Virus record (IMG/VR): IMGVR_UViG_3300007760_000740
Location: 1-41,735 of that record
Direction: 5' to 3' (one strand)
Length of the DNA stretch: 41,735 nucleotides
From: a virus
Part shown: piece after piece, positions 7,262 through 15,600 of the stretch
Layout: every line of letters starts with the position of its first letter
Numbering within the stretch: the stretch's first letter is position 1
Notes under the pieces: generated by a model
Told to the model about the DNA's origin: nothing
What the model saw: the letters and a program-made list of their open reading frames with translations, nothing else
The model's database searches: none
Made by a program: the position numbers and the translations under genes

Positions 7262-8742
7262 TTGTTGCGGGTAAATTAAATGAAACATTCCTACAACTAT
7301 CATGTGATAAACATATAGCATATGAGTTGAATGAATATTTTTCCTTTTTAGTTCCCAACGCACAATTTCATCCAAAAGTAAGAGCAAGAATGTGGGATGG
7401 AAAAATAAGATTATTCAATATACAAACTGGACAATTATATCTGGGTTTACTACCGTATCTTAAAGAATGGGCATCTAAACATTCATATCAATTAAAGACT
7501 GATATTGTAGATGTAAAACATTTGAAGGAAGGTGATATAGATAAGATTAAAGAATTTTTTGATTCTTTGAATCTTTGTTGTAAAGGGAAACAGATTACTC
7601 CGAGAGATTATCAGATATCATCATTTTTACATTGTATTAAATCTGATCGTGCATTATTGTTATCTCCTACATCGTCTGGTAAAAGTTTAGTTATATATGC
7701 ATTAATGAGATGGTATCAGAGGTTTTTGGATGAGGATAAGATGTTAGTGATAGTTCCTACTACTAATCTGGTTACACAAATGTATGGTGATTTTGCCGAC
7801 TATAGCTCTCACGATGAATGGAATGTTGAGGAACAATGTCATAAAATATATTCGGGGAAGGAAAAGAACGAAAAACAACCAATATATATAAGTACTTGGC
7901 AAAGCTTATATAAACAACCTAAAGAATATTTTGAACAGTTTTCTTTAATAGTAGGTGATGAAGCTCACCTAGCAACAGCACAGTCATTAAAAAGTATATT
8001 AGAAAAATCGACTTCTTGCAGATATAGATTTGGTACAACTGGAACATTGACTGATTGTAAAACACATAAACTAGTCCTTGAAGGATTGTTTGGAAAAACA
8101 TATAAAGCGATCACATCGAAGGAATTAATGGATGAGAAACATATTTCCAAACTAAATATACAATGTCTACAATTAGAATATCCAGAGGAGGAACGTAAAG
8201 CGTTAACCAAAGCAACATATCAAGAGGAGATAGATTTTATAGTTTCACATAGGAAGCGTAATAATTTTATTTGTAATTTAGCATTGGATCAGAAAGGTAA
8301 TACTCTTATATTATTTAATTATATTGAAAAGCATGGGAAAGTATTATTAAATCTGTTACTTGAAAAAGTAAAGGATAGACAAATCTTTTTTATAGCAGGT
8401 GAAACAGATGTTGAAGAAAGAGAAGCTATTAGAAAGGCAACCGAGAAAGAAAAGAACGCAATCATTGTTGCAAGTTCTGGTGTGTTATCAACGGGTGTAA
8501 ATATTAAAAATTTACAATTTCTTATTTTTGCACACCCATATAAAGCAAAAGTAAGAAATTTACAGTCAATTGGTCGTGTATTAAGATTAGATGATAAAAA
8601 CAATCGAGCAGTATTATATGATATTATAGATGATTTACATTGGAAGAAACATCAAAATTATGGATTGAAACATTGGAAAGAAAGACTGAATATTTATCTG
8701 AAGGAGAAGTTTGATTATGATTATACATTATTACCATTATAA
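7258..8742 (+). CDS. uvsW: UvsW superfamily 2 DNA/RNA helicase
   Basis: 494 residues from GTG 7258, which overlaps the uvsY stop (GTGA) and has AGGGGA just upstream. An ATG at 7228 in the same frame lacks a ribosome site and would add 10 residues. It unwinds branched DNA, R-loops and stalled forks during recombination-dependent replication. Visible are an N-terminal domain with ARMWDGKIRLF (T4 YGNWDGRIRLL), Walker A LSPTSSGKS, the VPTTNLVTQM motif, the DEAH box GDEAHLATA, motif III TGTLTD, and the motif VI region LQSIGRVLR. The match to T4 UvsW extends over the whole length, so the assignment is firm. Confidence 0.95.
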   Translation: MIVAGKLNETFLQLSCDKHIAYELNEYFSFLVPNAQFHPKVRARMWDGKIRLFNIQTGQLYLGLLPYLKEWASKHSYQLKTDIVDVKHLKEGDIDKIKEFFDSLNLCCKGKQITPRDYQISSFLHCIKSDRALLLSPTSSGKSLVIYALMRWYQRFLDEDKMLVIVPTTNLVTQMYGDFADYSSHDEWNVEEQCHKIYSGKEKNEKQPIYISTWQSLYKQPKEYFEQFSLIVGDEAHLATAQSLKSILEKSTSCRYRFGTTGTLTDCKTHKLVLEGLFGKTYKAITSKELMDEKHISKLNIQCLQLEYPEEERKALTKATYQEEIDFIVSHRKRNNFICNLALDQKGNTLILFNYIEKHGKVLLNLLLEKVKDRQIFFIAGETDVEEREAIRKATEKEKNAIIVASSGVLSTGVNIKNLQFLIFAHPYKAKVRNLQSIGRVLRLDDKNNRAVLYDIIDDLHWKKHQNYGLKHWKERLNIYLKEKFDYDYTLLPL

Positions 8743-8753
8743 GGAATATGAAA

Positions 8754-8921
8754 ATGAGTAAAAGTAGGAAAAAAAATAATAAAGATAGGTTTGAAAAAAA
8801 GAAAGCAATTGCTATTAAGAATAAAAAAAAAATAATTCTTGAACAGGAGGAATATTTCGATGAAAACGATGAAGAAGAAATATTGTTGCATCAAATGCAA
8901 CAAGAAAACATCGCAAATTAA
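8754..8921 (+). CDS. Small charged hypothetical protein
   Basis: 55 residues: a strongly basic N-terminal half (KKNNKDRFEKKKA) and an acidic, Gln-rich C-terminal half (FDENDEEEILLHQ). The ATG at 8754 has AAGGA eight bases upstream, directly behind the uvsW stop, so translation is plausible. Its last 60 bases overlap the next gene in another frame, an unusually long overlap. I do not recognise a family. Confidence 0.5.
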   Translation: MSKSRKKNNKDRFEKKKAIAIKNKKKIILEQEEYFDENDEEEILLHQMQQENIAN

Positions 8922-9045
8922 TTGCTCGGAAGGTTTTACTGGTTCACAATATTATTTAGATTATAAGTGTAATGAATGTGGAGGTATTAATACCTTTCCC
9001 GCTAAAACACCATTAATGACAACATTATATGGTTATATTTCATAA
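8860..9045 (+). CDS. Small zinc-ribbon protein
   Basis: 61 residues from ATG 8860, chosen over a TTG at 8839 because AGGAGG lies seven bases upstream. Two cysteine pairs, CIKC near residues 9-12 and CNEC near 39-42, are 26 residues apart and fit a zinc ribbon. Its function is unknown. It lies in a run of early DNA-metabolism genes between uvsW and dUTPase. Confidence 0.65.
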   Translation: MKTMKKKYCCIKCNKKTSQINCSEGFTGSQYYLDYKCNECGGINTFPAKTPLMTTLYGYIS

Positions 9046-9064
9046 TAATAATTAGAGGTTTTTA

Positions 9065-9490
9065 ATGAAATTAAAAATTAAAAATATAAGTGATAATCCA
9101 ATGCCGTGTTATAAAAACGTAGGTGATGCTGGAATGGATATATGTAGTAATGAAGATGTGAAAATTACTCCATTTAATTGGAAGCTTGTATCAACGGGAA
9201 TATTTTTAGAGATACCAAAAGGTTATGAAGTACAAGTTAGGTCACGGTCTGGGTTAGCAGTTAAACACGGTATCATAGTTCTTAACAGTCCGGGTACTAT
9301 TGACTCCGGTTACCGTGGTGAAGTTAAAGTTATTTTAAAGAATCATGATCATCATTTATATTATGTTAAAAAGGGAGATAGAATTGCGCAGTTAGTTATG
9401 GCCCCAGTAGTTACGGTAGAAATTGAAGAGGTATTAGAATTAACTAATACTAAACGCAGTGAAGGTGGATTTGGGAGTACAGGGAAATGA
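9065..9490 (+). CDS. dut: dUTP diphosphatase (trimeric dUTPase)
   Basis: 141 residues, the usual length. It hydrolyses dUTP to dUMP and pyrophosphate, keeping uracil out of phage DNA and feeding thymidylate synthesis. All five conserved motifs are seen: AGMDICS (24-30), RSRSGLA, GTIDSGYRGE with the catalytic Asp, GDRIAQLV and the C-terminal P-loop-like RSEGGFGSTG. T4 itself uses an unrelated gp56, so this is a replacement common in other T4-type phages. The stop overlaps the gp55 start (ATGA). Confidence 0.95.
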   Translation: MKLKIKNISDNPMPCYKNVGDAGMDICSNEDVKITPFNWKLVSTGIFLEIPKGYEVQVRSRSGLAVKHGIIVLNSPGTIDSGYRGEVKVILKNHDHHLYYVKKGDRIAQLVMAPVVTVEIEEVLELTNTKRSEGGFGSTGK

Positions 9491-10014
9491 CAGATAAAAA
9501 GAAACATTATGTCGATAACGAAAAGTTTTTTTTAGAAATTAAAAAATGGAAACAACGAGTTGTTGATGCCCGTGAAGTAGATGAACCGGATCCTCCATCA
9601 ACCGAATTTATGGGTGAATGTTTTTTAAAGATATCCGAAAACTTAGCATGGCGACCTAATTTTATTAATTATACATTTAGAGATGATTTAGTTAGTGATG
9701 GAATTGAGAATTGTTTGTTGTATGCACATAATTTTGATCCAAAGAAATCAAAAAACCCATTTAGTTATTTTACACAGATTATACATCATGCATATGTTAG
9801 ACGTATTACAAAAGAAAAGAAACAGATGCATATTAGATATCGTATTATAGAAAAGGAACAATTAAAAGAACAGCTAGAAAATATTGAAGACAATAGTCAT
9901 GTTATGGTTAAACAGTTTAAAAATTATTTAGAATTACATGATAAGTATGCTGAAAATCCTCAACCAACAAAGAAACTAAAAAAAAAATCTAGACTTGAGT
10001 ATTTTATGAAATGA
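9487..10014 (+). CDS. 55: Late transcription sigma factor gp55
   Basis: 175 residues, near T4 gp55 (185). It directs host RNA polymerase to TATAAATA late promoters together with the gp45 clamp and gp33. The sigma region 2-like core DDLVSDGIENCLLYAHNFDP followed by NPFSYFTQIIHHAYVRRI matches the T4 family. The last residues RLEYFMK look like the hydrophobic peptide by which gp55 holds the sliding clamp. Exact late octamers in this window support a working gp55. It is coupled by ATGA overlaps both to dUTPase and to the proline dehydrogenase after it. Confidence 0.93.
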   Translation: MTDKKKHYVDNEKFFLEIKKWKQRVVDAREVDEPDPPSTEFMGECFLKISENLAWRPNFINYTFRDDLVSDGIENCLLYAHNFDPKKSKNPFSYFTQIIHHAYVRRITKEKKQMHIRYRIIEKEQLKEQLENIEDNSHVMVKQFKNYLELHDKYAENPQPTKKLKKKSRLEYFMK

Positions 10015-10889
10015 AACTTTTATATTCATTAGTGAGAAGACTTTTATATCCATTAGCGAGGAGATTTATTGTAGGACATGATTTTGATTCTGCTAAACCA
10101 GTTATTGCTAATTTAAGGGAACAAGGTTATGGAGTAACGATTGATTATCTTGGTGAATTGAGTACAACTATTAATGATTGTGAAAAGGCAGAAAAACAAT
10201 ATTTAGATATAATAGAATATTATAAAAAACCTTTCAAGACAGGTCCTATTGATATATCTATCAAACCCACCCAACTAGGATTAAAACTAAACAAAGAAAT
10301 ATGTTTTAAATTACTATCAAATATAACATCACAAGCAAGACAATATAATATAACTATTCGTTTAGATATGGAAGATTCCTCTGTAACACAAGATACGATT
10401 GATATGTGCTTGAGGGTATGGGAGAATAATCCAAATATTGGTATAGCTCTTCAAAGTAATCTTTACAGAACTATTAATGATTTACCAGAATTAATATCTA
10501 AAGGTATTTCAATTAGATTAGTTAAAGGAGCTTATAAAGAAAAAATAGGAATATCATATCAAAATGACTATTTTAAAGTTAAATCATTTTTAAGAATGTC
10601 GCAGGAATTACTAGCTAGTAATAATGTACATGCTTTTGGAACTCACGATGAAACCATTATTGAGTTCATTAAGGAACGAGGCAACCCCTTGACTCATTAC
10701 GAGTTGTTATACGGGATTAGAAGGGATATAAGTTCTTCCTTGTTATCTGATGGATATAATGTTATATTGTATATTCCATTTGGAGAAAAGTGGTTTTCAT
10801 ATACTTTAAGAAGATTGAAAGAGTTTAAAAATCTAAGATTTGTTATTATTAATATATTGAAGGAGTTATTTAGTGGAAGAAAGTTTTGA
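10011..10889 (+). CDS. Proline dehydrogenase (FAD-dependent, monofunctional)
   Basis: 292 residues, close to the 300-residue bacterial single-domain enzymes. It oxidises proline to pyrroline-5-carboxylate and passes electrons to FAD and then the quinone pool. Family landmarks in order are VTIDYLGE (42-49), ISIKPTQLGL (82-91), RLDMED (117-122), GIALQSNLYRT (144-154), IRLVKGAYKE (168-177), FGTHDE, YELLYGIRR and the proline-binding IPFGEKWFSYTLRRL near the C-terminus with its Arg pair. All key positions appear intact, so it is probably active. It is tied to gp55 by an ATGA overlap and is an auxiliary metabolic gene. A role in drawing energy from host proline during infection is inference. Confidence 0.9.
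   Translation: MKLLYSLVRRLLYPLARRFIVGHDFDSAKPVIANLREQGYGVTIDYLGELSTTINDCEKAEKQYLDIIEYYKKPFKTGPIDISIKPTQLGLKLNKEICFKLLSNITSQARQYNITIRLDMEDSSVTQDTIDMCLRVWENNPNIGIALQSNLYRTINDLPELISKGISIRLVKGAYKEKIGISYQNDYFKVKSFLRMSQELLASNNVHAFGTHDETIIEFIKERGNPLTHYELLYGIRRDISSSLLSDGYNVILYIPFGEKWFSYTLRRLKEFKNLRFVIINILKELFSGRKF
10736..10768 (+). promoter_or_regulatory. Possible internal early promoter inside the proline dehydrogenase gene
   Basis: TTCCTTG at 10736-10742 is followed after exactly 20 bases by TATATT. It even has the AGTTC preceding the element as in the queE promoter. It lies within coding sequence, so chance conservation is possible. It would serve the genes from 10917 onward, including 47 and 46. 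Confidence 0.35.
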
Positions 10890-10916
10890 TAGTTCAACAA
10901 AGGTGGTATATACCAG

Positions 10917-11105
10917 ATGAATAATTATTATGTTATGTCTTTTGAAGAATGTCAAAGATGTAAGCAGTTTGAACCAGACCATGACCATAGGAATTGTGGT
11001 TTTGATATAGAACGAAAAGGTGATATAGTAATACAAACTTTTGAATGCACAAGGTGTTATTTTAAGTGGACTAAGGAATATAATTATGAAAGTAGCTCTT
11101 ATTAG
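10917..11105 (+). CDS. Small putative zinc-binding protein
   Basis: 62 residues with CQRC near residues 13-16 and CTRC near 44-47, plus a histidine cluster DHDHRNC between them, suggesting zinc binding. AAGGTGG lies upstream. Its 3' end overlaps the start of gene 47 by 20 bases, which couples the two. I know no function for it. Confidence 0.6.
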   Translation: MNNYYVMSFEECQRCKQFEPDHDHRNCGFDIERKGDIVIQTFECTRCYFKWTKEYNYESSSY

Positions 11106-12168
11106 TGACCAACATTTCGGGGGAAAGCAAGATAGTCAATATTTCTTAGATTATATTGAAAGATTTTATACTAATCAATTCTTTCCATATTTGAAAGAAA
11201 ATAATATCACTACTGTTATTGATTTAGGTGATACATTCGACAGAAGGAAGTATGTAAATTTTAATACACTTTATCAAGTTAAGAAGTTTTATTTTGATAA
11301 ATTAAGAAATAATAATATTAAGTTATGTTCTATCGTGGGTAATCATTCCACTTATTATAGAAATACTAATAATGTTAATAGCTCTAGTTTACTTTATGGT
11401 CATTATGATAATGTTAGTATTTATGCTAAGCCGTCAACTATATATTTACCAAGACCAGATACTTCAATTGATATAATTCCGTGGATTAATTCGGAAAATT
11501 ATGAAGAGACAATGGATTTTATCAAACGCTCTAAAGCACAAGTAGCATTCGGACATTTAGAAGTTGCTGGATTTGCTATGTATGAGGGCTACAATGCTGA
11601 GGATGGTATTGCGAAAGAAATTTTTAAAGGATACGAAGTAGTATGCTCCGGACATTATCATCATAAGTCAAGTAAAGATAACATTCATTATCTTGGAGCT
11701 CCATATGAGATTACTTGGAATGATCATAATGATCCTAGAGGATTTCATGTATTTGATACAGAAAGTAGAGAACTGAAGTTTATTAGGAATAAATATCGTT
11801 TATTTGAAAAGATTTATTATGATGATAGTGAAAATATTGATTATAAGAATTTAGATACTGATCAATATCAACATAAAATTGTTAAATTAATTGTGGAAGA
11901 AAAAAATAAGTTATCTGCTTTTGAAGATTTTGTAGAAAGATTATATAAATCAGGATTAAATGATTTAACAATACTTGAAGATTTATCAGAATATTCTATG
12001 AGATATAATAAGAATGATGAAGAAGATTTAGAAATAGGTAATACATCAACCTTTCTTAATGAATATGTAGACAGTATACCTGATAACAATGTTAAAGATA
12101 TAGAAAAAAATAAAGTTAAAAAATTGTTGCAAGTTATTTATAATGAGGCGTTGAATGTCAATGACTAA
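11086..12168 (+). CDS. 47: Recombination nuclease subunit gp47 (Mre11/SbcD-like)
   Basis: 360 residues from ATG 11086, which has AAGGA eight bases upstream. In-frame codons further upstream lack a site. It is the nuclease half of the gp46-gp47 complex that resects DNA ends and helps degrade host DNA. Calcineurin-type metallophosphoesterase motifs are visible: ISDQHFGG (D-x-H, residues 6-13), DLGDTFDRRK, VGNHSTYY, GHLEVAG and CSGHYHHKS. NDPRGFHVFDTE matches T4 gp47 (NDPRGFWMFDTE). Gene order 47, small gene, 46 follows the T4 pattern. Confidence 0.95.
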   Translation: MKVALISDQHFGGKQDSQYFLDYIERFYTNQFFPYLKENNITTVIDLGDTFDRRKYVNFNTLYQVKKFYFDKLRNNNIKLCSIVGNHSTYYRNTNNVNSSSLLYGHYDNVSIYAKPSTIYLPRPDTSIDIIPWINSENYEETMDFIKRSKAQVAFGHLEVAGFAMYEGYNAEDGIAKEIFKGYEVVCSGHYHHKSSKDNIHYLGAPYEITWNDHNDPRGFHVFDTESRELKFIRNKYRLFEKIYYDDSENIDYKNLDTDQYQHKIVKLIVEEKNKLSAFEDFVERLYKSGLNDLTILEDLSEYSMRYNKNDEEDLEIGNTSTFLNEYVDSIPDNNVKDIEKNKVKKLLQVIYNEALNVND

Positions 12169-12469
12169 GTATATGGTAGATATCGATGGGACAATATGCA
12201 CACAAATTAGACCTAAACCAGATTATCCAAAACATAAACCACATAAAGAACGAATTGAGGCTATGAATAAGTTATATGATGAAGGACATGAGATACATTA
12301 CTGGACAGCTCGTGGTAGTGGATCAGGTAAGGATTGGAGAGAGTTTACAAAAAATCAATTAAAAGAATGGGGTGTTAAAGCAACATCTATTAATTGTGGA
12401 AAACCCATGTATGATGTTTGGGTAGATGATAAAGCTATTAGTGATGAAGACTTTTTTGAAAAATTATGA
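12155..12469 (+). CDS. HAD-superfamily phosphatase-like protein
   Basis: 104 residues. Motif I VDIDGTIC (8-15 region) supplies the nucleophile Asp and acid Asp, YWTARGS is motif II, and GKPMYDVWVDDKAIS holds the Lys and the motif IV Asp pair. Proteins of this compact type occur in bacterial sugar and capsule loci and in phages. It lies between genes 47 and 46 with overlaps on both sides (14 and 4 bases), so it is expressed with the nuclease. A role as 3'-phosphatase cleaning DNA ends would suit the location, but that is inference. The true substrate may be a nucleotide or sugar phosphate. Confidence 0.75.
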   Translation: MSMTKYMVDIDGTICTQIRPKPDYPKHKPHKERIEAMNKLYDEGHEIHYWTARGSGSGKDWREFTKNQLKEWGVKATSINCGKPMYDVWVDDKAISDEDFFEKL

Positions 12470-14166
12470 TTAAATTAAAGACAATAAGATTTAAAAACTT
12501 TCTAGCCGCTGGTAATAGATTTGTTGAATTAAAGTTAGATAAAGAACCTATGGTGTTAATCGTAGGTAAAAATGGTGCTGGTAAGTCTACATTAATTGAT
12601 GCAATTACATTTTCTTTGTTTGGTAAGCCATTCAAAAAAGTTAATAAAGGTCAATTAATGAATACTGTTAATGAAAAAGACTTAATGGTAGAAATAGAAT
12701 TTTCTATTGGTAAATCAGAATGGAAGATAAGAAGGGGAATGAAACCAGCTGTTTTTGAGATTTACCATAATGGTAAAGTAATAAATCAAGATGCCAAAGC
12801 AGCTGATTATCAAAAATATTTAGAAGAGAAAGTTCTTAAATTAAATTTTAAATCTTTTACACAGATCGTTGTATTAGGTTCGGCATCTTTTGTTCCATTT
12901 ATGCAGTTGACTGCTAGTGACCGTAGAATTATTATTGAAGATATTCTGGATATTGGAATATTTTCTATTATGAAGAACTTAGTGAAAGATAGAAGTGGAA
13001 CATTAAAAGAAGAACTATCTGAACTTGAGTATGATATTAAACTGCTCCAAGAAAAAATAATTCTTGAAGAAAAATATATCGAAGAATTAAAAAGTCATTC
13101 AGCTAAGAAACGAAAATCTAATTTAGATAAGATTGAAGAAACGGAAAAACTGATTGCTAAACTTAATGATGAAATAGAAGATCATAAAGATATGGTATTA
13201 TCCTTAATGGATTCTGTAACTGATAAAACATCGATATTGAAAAAGAATAAAGATTTAGATAAGTATCGTTCACAAATTGATAAGAATTTAAAGAAACTTA
13301 ATAAGGAGAAACGATTTTTTGAGGAAAATCAAATATGTCCTACCTGTGAACAGGATATATTGGAGGATTTTAAAAAACATAAATGTAATGTTATAATAAA
13401 TAACATTAAAGAAATGGATGATGGTTTATGTAAACTTGAAAAAGAAATTGATAAGGTTGAACAACGAATAACTGAAATAAATACTTGTAATGATACTATT
13501 CAAGCAGAAGAAATTAAAATCAATTTAAAGAATAGTGATATACAGGCCCATAATAGTTTTATTACAAAATTAAATGAAGATCTTCAAGAAACACAAAAAG
13601 ACATCGATAAAAATAAAGTAAAAATATATGATAGTGAATTACAAGAATATAAAAATGAAAGATTACAATATGTAGAACAAAGAAAATATTATGATATTCT
13701 TGGAACTATATTAAATGACAAGGGAATTAAAACAAGAGTTATTAAAAAATACCTTCCTGTAATAAATGATAAGGTAAATAAGTATTTAAAGGACATGGAT
13801 TTCTTTGTGAATTTTCAGTTAGATGAGAATTTTAACGAAATTATTAAAAGTAGACATAGAGACGATTTTTCATATTATTCCTTTTCTGAAGGTGAAAAGA
13901 AGAGGATAGATATTAGTTTACTTTTAACATGGCGTGATATTGCAGCTATGCGAAATAGTGTTAATGTTAATCTATTAATACTAGATGAAATTTTTGATGC
14001 TTCTTTAGATCAAGCCGGTATGGATGATTTAATGAAATTATTCAATTTTCTTAAAAATACTAATTTATTCATTATATCTCATAAGTTAGATATATTAGAT
14101 GATAAATTTCCAGTTAAAATAACAGTAGAAAAAAATAATAATTTTTCACAATATAATTTTGAATGA
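12466..14166 (+). CDS. 46: Recombination nuclease subunit gp46 (Rad50/SbcC-like ATPase)
   Basis: 566 residues, about the size of T4 gp46 (560). It is the ABC-type ATPase partner of gp47. Walker A GKNGAGKST is at 34-42. Long coiled coils (about 175-290 and 300-410) flank the zinc hook CPTC at 291-294. The ABC signature FSEGEKKRIDISLLLTWRD is near 472-490 and Walker B LLILDEIFD follows. The start overlaps the HAD gene stop (ATGA). All elements for an active complex are present. Confidence 0.96.
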   Translation: MIKLKTIRFKNFLAAGNRFVELKLDKEPMVLIVGKNGAGKSTLIDAITFSLFGKPFKKVNKGQLMNTVNEKDLMVEIEFSIGKSEWKIRRGMKPAVFEIYHNGKVINQDAKAADYQKYLEEKVLKLNFKSFTQIVVLGSASFVPFMQLTASDRRIIIEDILDIGIFSIMKNLVKDRSGTLKEELSELEYDIKLLQEKIILEEKYIEELKSHSAKKRKSNLDKIEETEKLIAKLNDEIEDHKDMVLSLMDSVTDKTSILKKNKDLDKYRSQIDKNLKKLNKEKRFFEENQICPTCEQDILEDFKKHKCNVIINNIKEMDDGLCKLEKEIDKVEQRITEINTCNDTIQAEEIKINLKNSDIQAHNSFITKLNEDLQETQKDIDKNKVKIYDSELQEYKNERLQYVEQRKYYDILGTILNDKGIKTRVIKKYLPVINDKVNKYLKDMDFFVNFQLDENFNEIIKSRHRDDFSYYSFSEGEKKRIDISLLLTWRDIAAMRNSVNVNLLILDEIFDASLDQAGMDDLMKLFNFLKNTNLFIISHKLDILDDKFPVKITVEKNNNFSQYNFE

Positions 14167-14378
14167 AACAAACTAGATTAAATAGTTTTATAGAATCATG
14201 TTCGACTGTTGGTAGTGGTTTTATTGTGTCATTAGTAGCTACATATTATATATTTCCATTATTAGGTGTAAGAATAACATTTGTTCAAAATTTTCAGATA
14301 GTAAGTATTATGACTATAGTGTCTATTATTCGTGTTTATATTATTAGAAGATTTTTTAATACGAGGACAAAATTATGA
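14163..14378 (+). CDS. Two-helix membrane protein, DUF7220-like
   Basis: 71 residues. Two hydrophobic spans (about 17-36 and 43-60) are separated by a short loop, with a basic C-terminus RRFFNTRTK. The plan and wording (MKQTRLNSFIESCSTVGSG, then FPLLG) resemble small phage and prophage proteins placed in DUF7220, whose function is unknown. The family assignment is from memory. It overlaps gene 46 and the next gene by ATGA. Confidence 0.7.
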   Translation: MKQTRLNSFIESCSTVGSGFIVSLVATYYIFPLLGVRITFVQNFQIVSIMTIVSIIRVYIIRRFFNTRTKL

Positions 14379-14557
14379 AATTAATAGTTATGATGTGGAT
14401 ATTATATTTAAATGATTTATCAAGTCAAAAAATAATATATGATGGAGATATAAATGAATGTTTACAAGAATCAATAATATTTAATTTTGAAAATCAAGAT
14501 AAAGCTTATTCAGGATGTTATATGGAAGTTAAACAACCAGATTATTTAGAGGAATAG
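14375..14557 (+). CDS. Small hypothetical protein
   Basis: 60 residues, acidic in its second half, with no recognised motif and one short hydrophobic N-terminal patch. The only support is its ATGA overlap with the previous gene, the tight gap of two bases to the next gene, and no competing frame. Confidence 0.5.
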   Translation: MKLIVMMWILYLNDLSSQKIIYDGDINECLQESIIFNFENQDKAYSGCYMEVKQPDYLEE

Positions 14558-14559
14558 TA

Positions 14560-14763
14560 ATGCCATTATATAGTTATCATTGTGAAAAATGTAACGAAGT
14601 TTATGAAAACATGAGAAGTATAAACCAAAGAGATATTAGCTTAGTATGTCCTGAGTGTAATGATAAATGTGAACGCATACTGGATATGTCATCATTTCAA
14701 TTAAAAGGAGAAGGGTGGGCAAAAGATGGATATGGTAAGAAGCCTCCTAAAGAAAATGAATAA
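14560..14763 (+). CDS. FmdB-type zinc ribbon protein
   Basis: 67 residues. It begins MPLYSYHCEKCNEVYE and carries CEKC (8-11) and CPEC (31-34), the standard FmdB/CxxC-CxxC zinc ribbon, followed by a Gly/Lys-rich tail. The family is common in bacteria and phages. The name comes from a presumed regulator, and a true molecular role is not established. It lies in the early small-gene cluster downstream of 46. Confidence 0.8.
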   Translation: MPLYSYHCEKCNEVYENMRSINQRDISLVCPECNDKCERILDMSSFQLKGEGWAKDGYGKKPPKENE

Positions 14764-14932
14764 ACATAAATTTATTGTTATTATGTCAATCCTGGGTCTA
14801 TTTTTTATAGTTGACCCGTATAAGTGGTGGCCAATAGAACATCTTGTAGGAGACAAGAAAGCTCCCTGTACCACAGAGGATATACGGCCTACTTGTACAG
14901 GAAAAATAATCTTTTTTTGGCAAAAACCTTGA
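14726..14932 (+). CDS. Small single-pass membrane protein
   Basis: 68 residues if started at 14726. In-frame ATGs at 14732 and 14756 are alternatives, and 14756 (58 residues) overlaps the previous stop least. A hydrophobic helix (FIVIMSILGLFFIV) follows a basic N-terminus, so the C-terminal part with two Cys (CTTEDIRPTC) would face the periplasm, where a disulfide could form. The function is unknown. Confidence 0.55.
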   Translation: MDMVRSLLKKMNKHKFIVIMSILGLFFIVDPYKWWPIEHLVGDKKAPCTTEDIRPTCTGKIIFFWQKP

Positions 14933-14950
14933 CATTTGAAATTTAAATGT

Positions 14951-14958
14951 TATTTATA
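14951..14958 (-). promoter_or_regulatory. Possible minus-strand late octamer
   Basis: TATAAATA on the minus strand in the gap before hsp20. No minus-strand gene lies to the left for thousands of bases, so it would only give antisense RNA to early genes. In AT-rich DNA this may be chance. Confidence 0.2.
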
Positions 14959-14991
14959 TAGTATAACATTAATTTTTAAAAAGGAGTAGTT

Positions 14992-15402
14992 ATGAGTTTA
15001 GTTAAATATAAAGATTCGTTTGATAGTGTTTTTCCAAGTTGGGTACATTTTGACCATTTTGACCATTGGTATGATGGTGCTAATAAAGTTGAATTGAATA
15101 AAAACACTAAGTATCGTTGGAATGAAGATGATAAAACATATACACTTGAAGCTGTAATGCCGGGTATTACAAAAAAAGATGTTTCTATTACATTTAAATC
15201 TGGTACATTATCTATTAAGTGTGATAAATCGGTACCTGAAAAAGATAAGAAATTCTATGGAGTTAAGTCGGAAAGAGCATTTTCTAATTTCCCCGAAAAT
15301 ATCAACGAAAGTAATATTGAAGCTGAAATGAATGATGGTATTTTGAAAGTCGTTTTACATAAAAAGGAGCCAGATAGCGGAAAAACCATTAAAATCCGTT
15401 AG
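14992..15402 (+). CDS. hsp20: Small heat shock protein (Hsp20/alpha-crystallin)
   Basis: 136 residues. The alpha-crystallin domain covers roughly residues 40-136: YTLEAVMPGITKKDVSITFKSGTLSIKC, AFSNFPENINESNIEAEMNDGILKVVLHK, and a C-terminal KTIKIR that acts like the I-x-I anchor. It is a holdase chaperone, and such genes are common in marine T4-type phages. It has a strong AAAAGGAG site. A TTGACA lies upstream at 14929-14934 but no well-spaced -10 is evident. A strong terminator follows. Confidence 0.93.
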   Translation: MSLVKYKDSFDSVFPSWVHFDHFDHWYDGANKVELNKNTKYRWNEDDKTYTLEAVMPGITKKDVSITFKSGTLSIKCDKSVPEKDKKFYGVKSERAFSNFPENINESNIEAEMNDGILKVVLHKKEPDSGKTIKIR

Positions 15403-15418
15403 CTAAAACATTGTATCT

Positions 15419-15457
15419 AAAGGGTTTATAGTGTCAAATACTGTAAACCCTTTATTT
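15419..15457 (+). terminator. Intrinsic terminator after hsp20
   Basis: Ten-base perfect stem AAAGGGTTTA/TAAACCCTTT (15419-15428 with 15444-15453), extended inward by further pairs with two wobbles to a 3-base loop and followed by ATTT. The remainder of the 198-base gap holds no gene, only the promoter at 15529. Confidence 0.85.
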
Positions 15458-15528
15458 ACAACAACTTACATATTATTTCAAAATAAGTTTATAACTCCTT
15501 ATAAAACAAAGAGTTACGATTTCGGTTT

Positions 15529-15561
15529 TTCCTTGAATATCACTCTTAAATATTATAAAAT
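15529..15561 (+). promoter_or_regulatory. Early promoter of the CobT-like gene
   Basis: TTCCTTG 15529-15535, 20 bases, TAAAAT 15556-15561. A leader of about 33 bases follows, with a GAGAAGGA ribosome site. Confidence 0.65.
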
Positions 15562-15600
15562 AGTAGTATATTTAATAAATAATTGAGAAGGACATTTGAC

